From Bordetella parapertussis (GTDB taxonomy: Bacteria; Pseudomonadota; Gammaproteobacteria; Burkholderiales; Burkholderiaceae_C): DNA of 64,000 nucleotides. The position numbers and the translations under genes were made by a program. Below are positions 9,535 to 19,706 of this stretch, in pieces. Every line of letters begins with the position of its first letter. The stretch's first letter is position 1. The notes under the pieces were generated by a model. The model was given only the letters and a program-made list of their open reading frames with translations. It had not been told where the DNA came from and made no database searches. The DNA is taken from contig CAMBSK010000011.1 in the NCBI GenBank assembly GCA_945870575.1, positions 1 to 64,000 on the forward strand, read 5' to 3'.

Positions 9535-9906
9535 ATGGAAAATTTCTGGGTATGGGCGCTGGTCTTTGTTGTCTTGAGCCCGTTGATTCTGGGGCTGCTG
9601 TTGATCGGCCTGCAAAAAAAGGTACGCATTATTCACAGTGTGTCGGGCATCGCAAAAAACGGCTATACCGGATACAGCTGGACGTATTTGTTGTTCGGCT
9701 GGTTTGTGCCGGTGGTGCGCGGTGAACTCGGCGTCGGCGTGCTGCACCTGGTCATCACGCTGGTGTCATTCGGTTTATCTCAATTGATTTTTCCATTTTT
9801 GTACAACCGCCAGTACATGAACCGCATGTTGACCAGCGGCTGGGTGCTGGACATCGCAGACCCAAATTACAACCTGGCCAGAAAAAAACTCAATATCATC
9901 AACTGA
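9535..9906 (+). CDS. Small inner-membrane protein, HrgC-like
   Basis: A 123-residue protein with a first membrane segment at about residues 5-25, a short loop with GIAKNGYTGYSWTYLLFGWFVPVVRGE, and hydrophobic stretches around 45-60 and 68-88, ending in a polar tail. The central pattern resembles small membrane proteins annotated as HrgC-like; I can assign no function. It is transcribed away from the cobalamin operon, with an AT-rich stretch (about 9387-9440) that could hold promoters for both directions. A GGAG lies a few bases before the ATG. The gene ends 8 bp inside the convergent amidase gene. Confidence 0.7.
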   Translation: MENFWVWALVFVVLSPLILGLLLIGLQKKVRIIHSVSGIAKNGYTGYSWTYLLFGWFVPVVRGELGVGVLHLVITLVSFGLSQLIFPFLYNRQYMNRMLTSGWVLDIADPNYNLARKKLNIIN

Positions 9907-11302
9907 GGCGAGCCGGCTGTCGTGAATGCCAGTCGGTGACGCGCTGAAACGCGCTGCCTGCGCGTATGAGTGTGGCTTCATCTAAATTCGCTGACACAAG
10001 CTGTATAGCGACCGGTGTGTTTTTCACTGTGAAGCCCGCAGGCAAGGTGATGGTCGGGCTGCCGCTCATGTCGAACGGCGCAGTGAATTTAATCAAGCGC
10101 GCCAACTCGGCGGGCACCGTGCCGATGACTGACATCTCTTGGGTGGTCGGTGACGCCATGGGTTGCGCCGGTATCAACAGCAAATCGCAGTTTTGGAAAA
10201 ACCCGCGCACCGCGCCGGTGAAAGCGCGGCGGCGCAACCAGATTTTTTGCATCTCGACCGCAGAAATGGAACGCCCGAATTCAATCAATCCACCCAAACC
10301 CGGCCCGTACAAATGTTTGTTTTTCGGATGCCAAGGCTCGTGCGCGACAGCGGTCTCAGCAGCACAGGCCGTGCCCCAATCAGCAACCATGTCTGTCACA
10401 TCAGGAAAGCGCACATGCCGCATGTCGGCGCCCAGCGATTGCAACACATCAAAAGCGGATTGAACCGCTTTTTGCATGTCCACATCCAAACCGGCGCAAT
10501 ACTCGGGGTCAAAGCCAATGCGCAAACCGCTCAACTGCGTGTTATCACCACACACGTAATCCGGCACAGGCGCGTGCAATGCCACGCTGTCATCTGCATC
10601 TGCGCCTGCAATCAAGCCCAGCATGTGTCCACAGTCCATGGCGGTGCGCGCCATCGGCCCGATATGGTCAAGGGACGCAGCCAATTCAAACGCACCATGA
10701 ACCGGCACACGCGCCCAGGTGGGCTTGAGGCCGGTCACACCATTCGCGGCTGAAGGAAAACGGATGGAGCCGCCGGTGTCTGTGCCAATGGCTGCAAAAC
10801 ACAATCCCGCCGCGACAGCCACACCGGAGCCGCTGGAGGATGCGCCCGACCAATGGTCGTCATGCCAAGGGTTGATGGGCGGCGGCACATCCGGATGGTG
10901 ATCGGCGAAAGCCGCTTCGGTCATGGTAAGTTTGCCGAGCAACACCGTGCCTGCTTGGCGCAAGCGTTTCACTACCGTGCCGTCGTAGGCGGGTTTGAAG
11001 TCGCGCATCATCGGCATACCAGCAGCGGTGACGATGTCTTTGGTGTAGCACAGGTCTTTCAATGCAATCGGCACGCCGTGCAAAGGACTGAGTATTTGGC
11101 GGCGCATGATCATGGCGTCTGCGTCACGCGCCTGCTTTAAAGCGATGTCATGCGAGACGGTGGCGTAGGACAACAAACGTTTGTCGACACGCTCAATCCG
11201 GTTGAGCATCATCTGCGTGAGTTCGACAGAAGACAGTTTTTTGCTGTGCAGCAGTCCTGCCAGTGTGTATGCGTCCAGAAAAGCCAGTTGGTCGTCAGTC
11301 AC
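9899..11302 (-). CDS. Amidase signature family hydrolase (GatA-like), last gene of the amide operon
   Basis: A 467-residue cytoplasmic amidase signature enzyme. The Ser-cisSer-Lys triad is visible as K82 (HGVPIALKD), S155 (GASSSGSG) and S179 ([11 protein letters not shown]). It would hydrolyse a carboxamide to acid and ammonia. It is different from the amidase fused to the ABC ATPase upstream, so the operon carries two amidases. It starts 23 bp after the acyl-CoA synthetase stop. No GatB or GatC is adjacent and the C-terminus is shorter than true GatA, so a catabolic amidase is more likely than a tRNA amidotransferase subunit. The substrate is unknown. Confidence 0.85.
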   Translation of the reverse strand: MTDDQLAFLDAYTLAGLLHSKKLSSVELTQMMLNRIERVDKRLLSYATVSHDIALKQARDADAMIMRRQILSPLHGVPIALKDLCYTKDIVTAAGMPMMRDFKPAYDGTVVKRLRQAGTVLLGKLTMTEAAFADHHPDVPPPINPWHDDHWSGASSSGSGVAVAAGLCFAAIGTDTGGSIRFPSAANGVTGLKPTWARVPVHGAFELAASLDHIGPMARTAMDCGHMLGLIAGADADDSVALHAPVPDYVCGDNTQLSGLRIGFDPEYCAGLDVDMQKAVQSAFDVLQSLGADMRHVRFPDVTDMVADWGTACAAETAVAHEPWHPKNKHLYGPGLGGLIEFGRSISAVEMQKIWLRRRAFTGAVRGFFQNCDLLLIPAQPMASPTTQEMSVIGTVPAELARLIKFTAPFDMSGSPTITLPAGFTVKNTPVAIQLVSANLDEATLIRAGSAFQRVTDWHSRQPARLS

Positions 11303-11325
11303 TGTGTGCTCTCTGTCGTCACTGC

Positions 11326-13113
11326 TTAAGCGGTTTGCGGGGAACGCAAACCGAGTTCATTCACCATGCTTTGACGCATCTGGAATTTTTGCGGCTTGCC
11401 GGTGGCTGTGAGTGGAAATTCGCGCACGATGCGCAGATAACGCGGTGTTTTGTAATGCGCCATGCGCGAGCGGCAAAACTCAATGAACTCTTCTGCTTCA
11501 GCAGTTTGCCCGGTTCGCAATATCACCCATGCGGCGATTTCTTCGCCATATTTCGCATCCGGCACGCCAAAGACTTGCACGTCCAGCACCTTGGGGTGTT
11601 GCATCAACTGGTTTTCAATTTCACGCGGAAATACGTTTTCTCCACCACGAATCAACATGTCTTTGACGCGACCCACGATATTGCAATAGCCTTGTGCGTC
11701 GATGGTGGCCAAGTCGCCGGTGTGCATCCAGCCTGCATCGTCAATGGCCTCGGCGGTTTGCTGCGCGTCTTCCCAATAGGAGCGCATCACCAAATAACCG
11801 CGCACACACAACTCACCCGGCACGCCCACCGGCACCATGCGTCCATGCTCGTCAATCACCTTGGCTTGCACATGCGGTTGTATGCGACCGACCGTGGACA
11901 CCCGCCGCTCCACCGGATCAGACACATGCGATTGGAAAGACAGCGGCGAGGTTTCGGTCATGCCGTAGCCGATGGTGATTTGCTTCATGTTGAGCGTACG
12001 CATCACGGCTTGCATGGTCTCAACCGGACAAGGCGCACCGGCCATGATGCCGGTACGCAATAAACTGAAATCCATGTTCGCCACGCCCGGTTCGGCCAGC
12101 ATTGAGACAAACATGGTGGGCACACCGTGCAAGGCGGTGCAGCGTTGTTTCAACACCGCTTTGAGGGTGGCGGCGGCATCAAAACCTTCGCCGGGAAACA
12201 CCATGGCCGCGCCTGCTGCGGTGCAGGTCAACACACCCAACACCATGCCAAAGCAATGGTAGAGCGGCACGGGTATGCACATGCGGTCTTCGTGGGTCAA
12301 GGCCATGGACTTGGCCGCAAAACGCGCGTTGTTGACGATATTGAAATGCGACAGCGTGGCACCTTTGGGGTTGCCCGTGGTGCCGCTGGTGAATTGGATG
12401 TTGATGGCGTCGTCCGGGTCGAGCGCGGCAGACAAGTCTTTCAAACGCGCGTGTTGCGCAGGACCGGCTTGTTGCAAAAAATCTTTGAAGCGCATCGCGC
12501 GCGCAGGCACCGGTTGCTTGGCAGCTTCATGGGCGGGCAATGAAAGTTCATCCAGCACAATGACGTGCTTTAAATGTTCTAGCCGCAATGAAGTCAAGTC
12601 GCCTGCCGGCCCAGGTCTGTCGATTTCAGGGGCGAGTTGACGCAAAGTGTCCAAGTAGTCATTGGATTTGTAAGCACGCGCCATCACCAGCATGCGGCAA
12701 CGCACTTTGTTCAAGGCGTATTCGAGTTCACTGCTTTTGTAAGCGGGGTTGATATTGACCAACACCGCGCCGATACGCGCTGTCGCAAACTGGGTCAGCA
12801 ACCATTCCAAGCGGTTCGGTGACCAGATGCCGACCCGGTTACCCCGGCGTATGCCCATGGCCAGCAAAGCGGCAGCCATGTTGTCAGCCTGTTGTTGCAA
12901 GTCATACCAACTCAAACGCTGGTTTTGTGCGACAAACACGGCCGCGTCCCGCGACCCGTGACGCGCCACCGCGCGGTCGAGTAACTGCGGAATCGTCATG
13001 AAATGCAAAGACGCATCGGTGGGACCGGCGACAAAAGACAGTGATCCCGGCGGACTCAACTTGTGGTCCGCACCGCCTTTGACCCAATCTGACAAAAATG
13101 GATTGTGGGACAC
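11326..13113 (-). CDS. Acyl-CoA synthetase (AMP-forming), medium-chain/FadD-like
   Basis: A 595-residue member of the ANL superfamily, which activates a carboxylic acid with ATP and joins it to CoA. The motifs appear in order: P-loop FTSGTTGNPKGATLSH near residue 235, YGMTETSPLS near residue 380, GWMHTGDLATID, GRVKDMLIRGGENVFPREIE, and the catalytic Lys in PLTATGKPQKFQ near the C-terminus. It lies between the ATPase-amidase fusion (36 bp) and the second amidase (23 bp) on the same strand. A plausible job is activating the acid released by the amidases; the acid's identity cannot be read from the sequence. Confidence 0.88.
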   Translation of the reverse strand: MSHNPFLSDWVKGGADHKLSPPGSLSFVAGPTDASLHFMTIPQLLDRAVARHGSRDAAVFVAQNQRLSWYDLQQQADNMAAALLAMGIRRGNRVGIWSPNRLEWLLTQFATARIGAVLVNINPAYKSSELEYALNKVRCRMLVMARAYKSNDYLDTLRQLAPEIDRPGPAGDLTSLRLEHLKHVIVLDELSLPAHEAAKQPVPARAMRFKDFLQQAGPAQHARLKDLSAALDPDDAINIQFTSGTTGNPKGATLSHFNIVNNARFAAKSMALTHEDRMCIPVPLYHCFGMVLGVLTCTAAGAAMVFPGEGFDAAATLKAVLKQRCTALHGVPTMFVSMLAEPGVANMDFSLLRTGIMAGAPCPVETMQAVMRTLNMKQITIGYGMTETSPLSFQSHVSDPVERRVSTVGRIQPHVQAKVIDEHGRMVPVGVPGELCVRGYLVMRSYWEDAQQTAEAIDDAGWMHTGDLATIDAQGYCNIVGRVKDMLIRGGENVFPREIENQLMQHPKVLDVQVFGVPDAKYGEEIAAWVILRTGQTAEAEEFIEFCRSRMAHYKTPRYLRIVREFPLTATGKPQKFQMRQSMVNELGLRSPQTA

Positions 13114-13149
13114 CTTATCTGTTACCTGCTGTCTGATGCTTTGTGAGGC

Positions 13150-15648
13150 TTAGAAATTGCGCCAGTCACCGGCTTGCTCGAACGCATGGGCAGCGCGGTA
13201 AATGGTGGACTCGTCCCAGTGCTTGGCGACCAGTTGTACGCCGATAGGCAAACCGTTGGACATACCGCAAGGCACGCTCATAGCCGGGTGGCCAGTGACA
13301 TCCAGCGGACAGGTATTGCCCAGCATTTCCAAGGCGCGTTGCACATAGAGTTTGAGCGACGCATTGGCGGGCGGCAACGGTGTGGCCTTCATAGGTACGG
13401 TAGGCAACAACAGCAAGTCATAACGCGACAAAGCGTCGTCATAAGCTTTAGCAAGTACGCGGCTCAGGTTTTGCGCCTTGGCGTAAAAATGGCCACGGTA
13501 ATTTTTGATGAAATATTCACCCGCCATCATGGAGACTTTGAGTGAGGGGGACAATTCATCGGCACGCGCGCGCCAGGCGGAATGTGCGTCCAGCAAACTG
13601 GTGGTGTACAAACCTTTCCAGTTGAATCCCATGCCGTTGCCGTTCATCATTTGAGCTTGCAAACCTTCGACGGCAATCGCGGTCCAGATGGCTGGGCCGT
13701 CCATGTGCATAGGCACAGACACGTCTTCGACAATGGCGCCCATAGCGCGGAACCGGTCTGCTGCCTGGCGCACTTTGTGATCGACATCGGATTCGCTGTC
13801 GGCGCGGTTAAAACCTTCAAGCAACACACCGATACGCAAACCGGAGACACCGCGTCCTAATGCTGCGGTGTATCTGTCCACGCGCGGGCTGTATTGGCGC
13901 GGATCCAAACCGTCAGCGCCCGCAATCACTTCGAGCAACAAAGCGTTGTCCGCCACATTGGCTGTCATGGGTCCTGCATGGTCAATGGTGGCTTCGATAG
14001 GCATGACACCGGTGTAAGGCACCAAGCCGTGGGTGGGTTTCATGCCGTAAATGCCACACCATGAAGCAGGCATGCGGATAGAGCCGCCTTGGTCACCGCC
14101 AATGGCCAAATCGAGTTCACCTGCACCGACCAAGGCAGCCGAGCCGGATGAAGAACCGCCTGCGGAGTAGCCATAGCGGTAGGGGTTGTGTACCGGACCT
14201 GCGGCATTGGTGTGGCTGCCGCCGGACAAACAAAAATACTCGCAATGCGCTTTACCAGCAATGGTGCCACCGGCATCCAAAATACGTGTGACCAACGTGG
14301 CATCCACATCGGGCACATAGCCTTCCAGAGATGACGCGCCATTCATCATGGGCACGCCCGCCAGACACACGTTGTCTTTGAGCACCACGCGTTTGCCGCT
14401 TAAGGGGCCATGCGCGGCACCGCGCACTTCACTTTTGACGGCCCAGCCGTTCAAAGGGTTATCTGCGGGGCTGGGTTTGATGCCGGGAGTGCGCGGGTAG
14501 CGCACTGGAGGCAGGTTATCAGGCAACTGCGTCAATCGGTCGTAGGACTGGAAAGTGCCTTCCATGATTTCAAGGTATTCAGCTACTTCGCGGGATGACA
14601 TGTTCATATGCAGCGATTCGACAATGGCATGCATTTGATCGACAGTTGGACGTTTGACAGTAGACATGATTCCCCCGGGGCCGGTGGCCTTAGATTCGAT
14701 GGCGGTTGAATGCGACCGCTTGTTGGTAGAAGAAGTTTTGACCGATGGACGACTGTCCGCACGCACATGTTCTGCACTGGCGTGGATGCTTGCAGGAGCA
14801 GGCGGTGTGTGATGAGATGAATGCGACGCAGGCGCTGGGTTGTGCGCGCTTGCAGGTTTGGCTGCTTGCGTGTGCGGGCTGTGTGTCATGCGCGCCGAGC
14901 CCATGCCCAGCAATTCACTCAAACCGCCGCCGCTCAATTGACTGGCATGCAATTCTTTGATGATGGTGCCGCGCTCAAACACCACGACGCGGTGTGCGAC
15001 ATCCAGCACCAAGTCCAAATTTTGTTCAACAATGATCAAGGCCAAGCCGAATTCATCCCGCAGTCGAGCCAGCGTAGCGCCAATCTCTTGCACGATGGAC
15101 GGTTGAATGCCTTCACTGGGCTCGTCCAGCAACAACAACCAAGGCTTGGGAACCAGTGCGCGTGCCAAGGCCAAAATTTGTTGCTCGCCGCCTGACAAAG
15201 AGCCACCTTTGCGGTCCAGCAGCACACGCAAACGCGGGAACTGATCGACCACGCGCTCCACCGATTGTTCTTCGGTTTCGCCTATATCTTCGCGCCAGGC
15301 CATGCGCAGGTTTTCAAGTGCGGTAAGGCCGGGCAAAATGCCGCGACCTTGCGGCACATAACCAATGCCCATTTGTGAACGCTGGTGCGCTGGTGAACCG
15401 GTGGCTTCGCTGCCGTCAAGAACAATGCGCCCGCCGCTGGTAGGCAACAGACCCATGATGACTTTGAGCAGCGTGGTTTTGCCCATGCCGTTATGGCCGA
15501 CGATGCCGACCGCCTCGCCTTCATGGATTTGCAGATTGACGCCATGCAGCACCGGGACACGGCCGTAGCCTGCGCGCAAATCGGCGACTTCCAGCACCAC
15601 ATCGGCGCGCTCAAAATGATCTGCGTTGGAGTTGTGTGACTCAGCCAT
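13150..15648 (-). CDS. Fusion: LivF-type ABC transporter ATPase + linker + full-length amidase
   Basis: One 832-codon frame encodes two enzymes. Residues 1-250 are a LivF/UrtE-type ATPase with Walker [10 protein letters not shown], signature LSGGEQQ and Walker [11 protein letters not shown]. Residues 252-327 are a low-complexity linker rich in Ser, Ala, Pro, His and Thr. Residues 328-832 are a 505-residue amidase of the Rhodococcus/Pseudomonas type linked to nitrile use. Its triad is at amidase positions K97, S172 and S196, one residue off the K96-S171-S195 known for Rhodococcus sp. N-771 amidase. The amidase begins at its own ATG (14667) with GGGGGA a few bases upstream, so separate internal initiation is possible. 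It follows livG by 2 bp. No stop or frameshift separates the domains. Confidence 0.85.
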   Translation of the reverse strand: MAESHNSNADHFERADVVLEVADLRAGYGRVPVLHGVNLQIHEGEAVGIVGHNGMGKTTLLKVIMGLLPTSGGRIVLDGSEATGSPAHQRSQMGIGYVPQGRGILPGLTALENLRMAWREDIGETEEQSVERVVDQFPRLRVLLDRKGGSLSGGEQQILALARALVPKPWLLLLDEPSEGIQPSIVQEIGATLARLRDEFGLALIIVEQNLDLVLDVAHRVVVFERGTIIKELHASQLSGGGLSELLGMGSARMTHSPHTQAAKPASAHNPAPASHSSHHTPPAPASIHASAEHVRADSRPSVKTSSTNKRSHSTAIESKATGPGGIMSTVKRPTVDQMHAIVESLHMNMSSREVAEYLEIMEGTFQSYDRLTQLPDNLPPVRYPRTPGIKPSPADNPLNGWAVKSEVRGAAHGPLSGKRVVLKDNVCLAGVPMMNGASSLEGYVPDVDATLVTRILDAGGTIAGKAHCEYFCLSGGSHTNAAGPVHNPYRYGYSAGGSSSGSAALVGAGELDLAIGGDQGGSIRMPASWCGIYGMKPTHGLVPYTGVMPIEATIDHAGPMTANVADNALLLEVIAGADGLDPRQYSPRVDRYTAALGRGVSGLRIGVLLEGFNRADSESDVDHKVRQAADRFRAMGAIVEDVSVPMHMDGPAIWTAIAVEGLQAQMMNGNGMGFNWKGLYTTSLLDAHSAWRARADELSPSLKVSMMAGEYFIKNYRGHFYAKAQNLSRVLAKAYDDALSRYDLLLLPTVPMKATPLPPANASLKLYVQRALEMLGNTCPLDVTGHPAMSVPCGMSNGLPIGVQLVAKHWDESTIYRAAHAFEQAGDWRNF

Positions 15649-15650
15649 GC

Positions 15651-16376
15651 TTATTTCGCCCGGTTGCCAATGTAAACCTCGCGCACTTTGGCGTTGTTCA
15701 AAACCGCATCGGTAGAACCTTCCATCAACACGGCACCTTGATGCAAAACAGTGACCGTGCCGCCCAGCATTCGCACAAAATTCATGTCATGGTCGACCAC
15801 GACCACGGCGGCTTGCTGGTTGATACCGTGAATCAGTTCGACCAGACGGTCTGCTTCAGCGCCGGTGATGCCAGCAGCAGGTTCGTCGAGCAACACCAGT
15901 TTGGGACGTTGGCACAAGACCAAACCGATCTCGACAATTTGTCTTTGGCCGTGCGCGAGCTCACCGACACTGCGACGCAAATGTGTTTGCAAACCAAGTT
16001 CGGTAACCACGCGGTCAACCTCGGGAGATGCGCCATTTTTGCCGTGAATACGACGCGCCGACAACCACAGGTTTTCCCAAACCGTCAAGCCGTTCATCAC
16101 CGAGGGCACCTGGGTTTTAATGCCTACGCCTAGCTGCACAATTTCGTGCGGCCGCCAGCCGGTCACATCCTGTCCGCGGATAAATACGCGGCCGTTGCTG
16201 TGGTTAATCAGATGCTGACCGGTCAGGCACTTGAATAAGGTGCTTTTACCGGCGCCGTTGGGGCCGATCAGGCAACGCAGTTCGCGTTCGCGCAAACTGA
16301 AATTGACGTTATTCACAGCCAGCACGCCGCCGAAGCGCATGGACAAATCACGGGTTTCGACAATCATTTCACTCAT
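15651..16376 (-). CDS. LivG/UrtD-type ABC transporter ATP-binding protein
   Basis: A 241-residue cytoplasmic ATPase of the branched-chain amino acid/urea/amide transporter family. Walker A is GPNGAGKST, the signature region is GELAHGQRQ, and Walker B is [11 protein letters not shown] followed by the LivG-type [13 protein letters not shown]. It pairs with the LivF-type ATPase domain encoded 2 bp downstream. The start overlaps the permease stop by 4 bp, indicating one transcript. In urea and short-chain amide systems the same five-part layout (binding protein, two permeases, two ATPases) is usual. Confidence 0.92.
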   Translation of the reverse strand: MSEMIVETRDLSMRFGGVLAVNNVNFSLRERELRCLIGPNGAGKSTLFKCLTGQHLINHSNGRVFIRGQDVTGWRPHEIVQLGVGIKTQVPSVMNGLTVWENLWLSARRIHGKNGASPEVDRVVTELGLQTHLRRSVGELAHGQRQIVEIGLVLCQRPKLVLLDEPAAGITGAEADRLVELIHGINQQAAVVVVDHDMNFVRMLGGTVTVLHQGAVLMEGSTDAVLNNAKVREVYIGNRAK

Positions 16377-17467
16377 GAACCGTGCCCCGTTTTGTCCTGT
16401 GCGGCGGCGGGCCGCTGCTGGCGTCGTTCACCGCCGCGTCGGCGCAAACTGTTAGAGCGCGCCCGGCTGACGCTGCGCTGATCCTGTTGATGGCGCCAGC
16501 CCAGAATCGAAGGCAGCAAACCGCGCGGCAGCAGCAGTACCACCAGCACCAAAATGGCGCCAATGACCAGCGAGTTGTCAATAAAAGTTTGACCGCCGAG
16601 CAAAAGCTTCATGGTGCCCAGCAGAACAGCACCTATGACCGGGCCCATCAAAGTACCTAAACCACCGGCAATCACCCAGATGATGACTTCGACCGATTGA
16701 CCCAGGCCGAACAGAGCAGGTGTGACAATTTCGGCCCAACTCGCAAACAAACACCCTGCCATACCAGCCATGGCGGCAGACAGAGAAAAAATGGCGGTCT
16801 TGTATGCAGGTGCGTTGTAGCCCAGCAGTTCAATACGCGCTTCGTTTTCGCGGATGCCCAACAAGATGCGACCAAAAGCGCTGGACAACACCCAGCGCGA
16901 AATGAGGTAGCAAAAGACCAGGCAGCAAACCACCAGGTAATAAAACGGCACTCCGAAAATCGGCGTTGACGGATCACCGGGCACATTCAGAATGGGAAAA
17001 GCCGGAATCCCGTTGAAACCACCTAAGCGTGCATTGCCTATGCTGTAAGCGTCGCCTGCGGTCGCTCCCATGAACTTGGCCAAGATCAGCGAAAACACCA
17101 AGGTGATCACGCCCATGTACACATCGCTGATACGACCGTAAAACATCATCGCGCCTATGAGTGCCGCCACGAAAGCAGGCAGCAAAATAGCCAGCATCCA
17201 GGCCGCCGTGCTTTCACCCAGATTCATGGACGTGATGGCGTAGGTATAAGCGCCGAGACCGAAATACGCGGCATGCCCGAAGCTGAGAATACCGGCATAG
17301 CCCCACATCAAACCTAGCGACAAGGCAAACAAAGCCCAGATACCCAGCAGAGTTGGCGTGTTGGTATCAAAGAATGCCGGCAGCAGCAGCAGCAAAATGA
17401 AAACAGTGATGATCCAGCCCCAATGGGTGCGACCTGCGCTGGAGAATTTGGCGGCGTCTCCAATCAT
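16373..17467 (-). CDS. LivM/UrtC-type ABC transporter permease
   Basis: A 364-residue inner-membrane permease with about nine to ten hydrophobic segments. It carries the family pieces SLGLMWGYAGILSFGHAAYFGLGAYTYA near residue 52 and GGLGTLMGPVIGAVLL near residue 270. The last 40 residues are a polar Arg/Gln-rich tail that is longer than usual in this family. The stop overlaps livG and the start overlaps livH, each by 4 bp. It would form the transmembrane pore with the LivH-type protein. Confidence 0.9.
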   Translation of the reverse strand: MIGDAAKFSSAGRTHWGWIITVFILLLLLPAFFDTNTPTLLGIWALFALSLGLMWGYAGILSFGHAAYFGLGAYTYAITSMNLGESTAAWMLAILLPAFVAALIGAMMFYGRISDVYMGVITLVFSLILAKFMGATAGDAYSIGNARLGGFNGIPAFPILNVPGDPSTPIFGVPFYYLVVCCLVFCYLISRWVLSSAFGRILLGIRENEARIELLGYNAPAYKTAIFSLSAAMAGMAGCLFASWAEIVTPALFGLGQSVEVIIWVIAGGLGTLMGPVIGAVLLGTMKLLLGGQTFIDNSLVIGAILVLVVLLLPRGLLPSILGWRHQQDQRSVSRARSNSLRRRGGERRQQRPAAAQDKTGHGS

Positions 17468-18330
17468 GGTGCGTTACGGAAAAACCGACCGGTGATGCCC
17501 TGGGGCATGAGGCGCAATAGCACCACAGCGAAGGCCAACATGGCGATTTCCCCGATCACAGGCGTGGAGCCGAAAGACACCACCTGATTGATGGTGCCGA
17601 AAATGACGGAGCTTGAAAGAGTGCCTGTAATGACTGCTGCACCGCCGGTGATGACGGTGATGAAGGCCTTGGCAATATATGCACCGCCTGACGAAGGCAG
17701 CAAACCGGTTAAGGGTGCCAGCACACCACCGGCCAGACCCGACAAAGCTGCACCGACAGTGAATGTCCACATGTAAACACGCTTAGGGTCATAGCCCAGG
17801 GAAGACGCCACATCGGCGCTTTGCATGGCGCCACGCGCTATCAACCCCAGACGGGTAAACCTCATCACCAGCCACATGCACAGAATCAGCAATGTGGCAA
17901 TACCGATGATGAACAGGTTATAGCCACCCATTTGGAAATCACCGAGTTCGTAACCCGGAATGGGAGCCGGCACACTGACCGCAGTGTTACCAAAAATGAA
18001 AGTGACGATACCGACGATCAACAAAGACAAGCCCCAAGTCGCCAGCATGGTGTCTATCATGCGCCCGTACAGTTGGCGCACCACCAATCGCTCGACCAAC
18101 AGGCCAAGAATGCCGACCACCAGCGGTGAAATCACCAGCATGGCGAAATAAATATTGATGTCGGCCTTGGCACAGGCAATGGTGGTGTAGCCGCCGACCA
18201 TAACGAATTCACCATGCGCCAGATTAATCACCCGCATCATGCCGAAAACAACTGCCAGCCCGGCGCTGGTCAGCACCAGAAAGGCAATCATATAAATGAT
18301 TTCTAAAAGTACAACCGCCGCGTAATCCAT
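17464..18330 (-). CDS. LivH/UrtB-type ABC transporter permease
   Basis: A 288-residue inner-membrane permease of the branched-chain amino acid transporter family. It has the MMRVINLAHGEFVMVGGY motif near residue 31, typical of LivH, and a second conserved stretch around GLAGGVLAPLTGLLPSSGG. About eight hydrophobic segments are visible. It starts 61 bp after the binding-protein stop, across a strong hairpin, and overlaps the next permease gene by 4 bp. Confidence 0.92.
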   Translation of the reverse strand: MDYAAVVLLEIIYMIAFLVLTSAGLAVVFGMMRVINLAHGEFVMVGGYTTIACAKADINIYFAMLVISPLVVGILGLLVERLVVRQLYGRMIDTMLATWGLSLLIVGIVTFIFGNTAVSVPAPIPGYELGDFQMGGYNLFIIGIATLLILCMWLVMRFTRLGLIARGAMQSADVASSLGYDPKRVYMWTFTVGAALSGLAGGVLAPLTGLLPSSGGAYIAKAFITVITGGAAVITGTLSSSVIFGTINQVVSFGSTPVIGEIAMLAFAVVLLRLMPQGITGRFFRNAP

Positions 18331-18350
18331 GTTCGCTCTCTGAGACTTGA

Positions 18351-18378
18351 GCGTCCCGGCTCACAGGAACCGGGACGC
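18351..18378 (-). other. Inverted repeat between binding-protein and permease genes
   Basis: Nine-base perfect arms GCGTCCCGG and CCGGGACGC flank a 10-base loop, located 13 bp after the binding-protein stop and upstream of the livH-type gene. There is no U-run after it. Hairpins at this place in ABC operons usually protect or partially terminate the transcript, giving more binding protein than permease; that role is inferred. Confidence 0.75.
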
Positions 18379-18391
18379 GATCCGACAAGGT

Positions 18392-19627
18392 TTAAATCTT
18401 CACTTCGTACTGTTTGTTGTCTTTAGGATTTTTCTGCAAGTCACAGAACTGCAACGTGTCTGAAGGCTGACGCGCTTTGAACTGCTGCTTGATGGTCAGC
18501 TTCTGGTTTTTCACTTCCATCACGTTGATGTCCAAAATGGCGTGGTGGGTTTTCGGGTCGAGGGTGACCGTGCCTCCAGGACCTTGAATGCTGACACCGG
18601 ATTCGATGGCTGCCAGCATTTTTTCGCGGTCCAGTGAACCGGCTTTCTTGACGCAAGCCGCCCACAACATGATGCCCTGGTACTGAGACACAGCGATTTC
18701 GTGAACCAGTTTGGTGTCGCCGAAACGCTTAGCCCATTTAGCCAGAAACTCTTTGTTAGAAGGGTTGGCATTTTCCTGGCTGTAGTTACCGGCGATCAAA
18801 ATGCCGTCGCCTTCTGCAGCGGACAAAGCCAGATGCTCGTTACCCACACCGAAAGTGGTGGAACACAAAGGGATCTTTTTGTTCATGCCGGATGCTGCCC
18901 ACTGGCGGAAGAAAGACATGTGTGCACCGCCGACCAGAGCGGCCACAACGAACTTGGGCTTTTCTTGCTGTATCTTGGCGATGGTCGAACCGAAGTCAGC
19001 AACGTCAAGCGGGAAGAAGTTGGTTTGCAGCACTTTGCCGCCGCCCTTGGTAATGTAGTGTGTCAACCATTTGGCAGTGATCTGACCGTAGTTGTAGTCA
19101 GCGGCCAGCACGTAGGCGGTTTTGCCCCATTGCTTGAGCGCGACTTCGACAATCGGCTCGACCGCTTGCGCCGGTGTGGTGCCGGTACAAACGATGTTGC
19201 GGTCACACACGCCGCCTTCGTAAAGCACGTTATAGAAATACAGTGAATTGGCGCGGTGGAATGTCTGGCGAATGGCTTCGCGCGACGCAGAGGTGATGCC
19301 GCCGTGAGTGACGTCAACCTTGTCGTCACGTGTCAACTGTTGTGCGTATTTGGTGTAGAGCGCAATGTCTGATTGGGAGTCATATTGCACCACTTGGATT
19401 TTGCGACCCAGCAATCCGCCGGCAGCGTTGATTTCTTCGGCAGCCAACGTGGTGGCCATCACCATGGGCTTGCCATAGGCGTCCAGGTTGCCCGAGTTGT
19501 CCAGAATGGAGCCGAGTTTGATCGGCGCGCCCTGTGCCAGAACCAGCTCAAAAGGGATGGTGGCGCCCAGTGCGGTCAGACCGGCTGAACCAGTTCCAGC
19601 CAAAAATTGGCGACGTGAAAAGCTCAT
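18392..19627 (-). CDS. Periplasmic amide/urea-type solute-binding protein
   Basis: A 411-residue type I periplasmic binding protein of the LivK/AmiC/UrtA family. The N-terminus has a twin-arginine-type signal (SRRQFLAGTGSAGLTALG), with cleavage probably near residue 31. The mature part begins with IKLGSILDNSGNLDAYGKPM and continues with LAAEEINAAGGLLGRKIQVV. The pattern resembles the FmdD/AmiC/UrtA branch (short-chain amides and urea) more than amino-acid binding proteins. It is the first gene of the transporter set, and the two amidases downstream support an amide as ligand. The ligand is an inference. Confidence 0.85.
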   Translation of the reverse strand: MSFSRRQFLAGTGSAGLTALGATIPFELVLAQGAPIKLGSILDNSGNLDAYGKPMVMATTLAAEEINAAGGLLGRKIQVVQYDSQSDIALYTKYAQQLTRDDKVDVTHGGITSASREAIRQTFHRANSLYFYNVLYEGGVCDRNIVCTGTTPAQAVEPIVEVALKQWGKTAYVLAADYNYGQITAKWLTHYITKGGGKVLQTNFFPLDVADFGSTIAKIQQEKPKFVVAALVGGAHMSFFRQWAASGMNKKIPLCSTTFGVGNEHLALSAAEGDGILIAGNYSQENANPSNKEFLAKWAKRFGDTKLVHEIAVSQYQGIMLWAACVKKAGSLDREKMLAAIESGVSIQGPGGTVTLDPKTHHAILDINVMEVKNQKLTIKQQFKARQPSDTLQFCDLQKNPKDNKQYEVKI

Positions 19628-19706
19628 GGTGATACTCCTGAAAAATGAGCGGATTGCTCTTGGGTTGGGGAAGCGAAAACGGGTGAATGAATCAAGTCAT
19701 GCGGCA

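Noticed and set aside
18351..18378. Intrinsic terminator after the amide-binding-protein gene
   Set aside because: The hairpin is strong but has no following T-run on the transcribed strand, so it is listed as an inverted repeat only.
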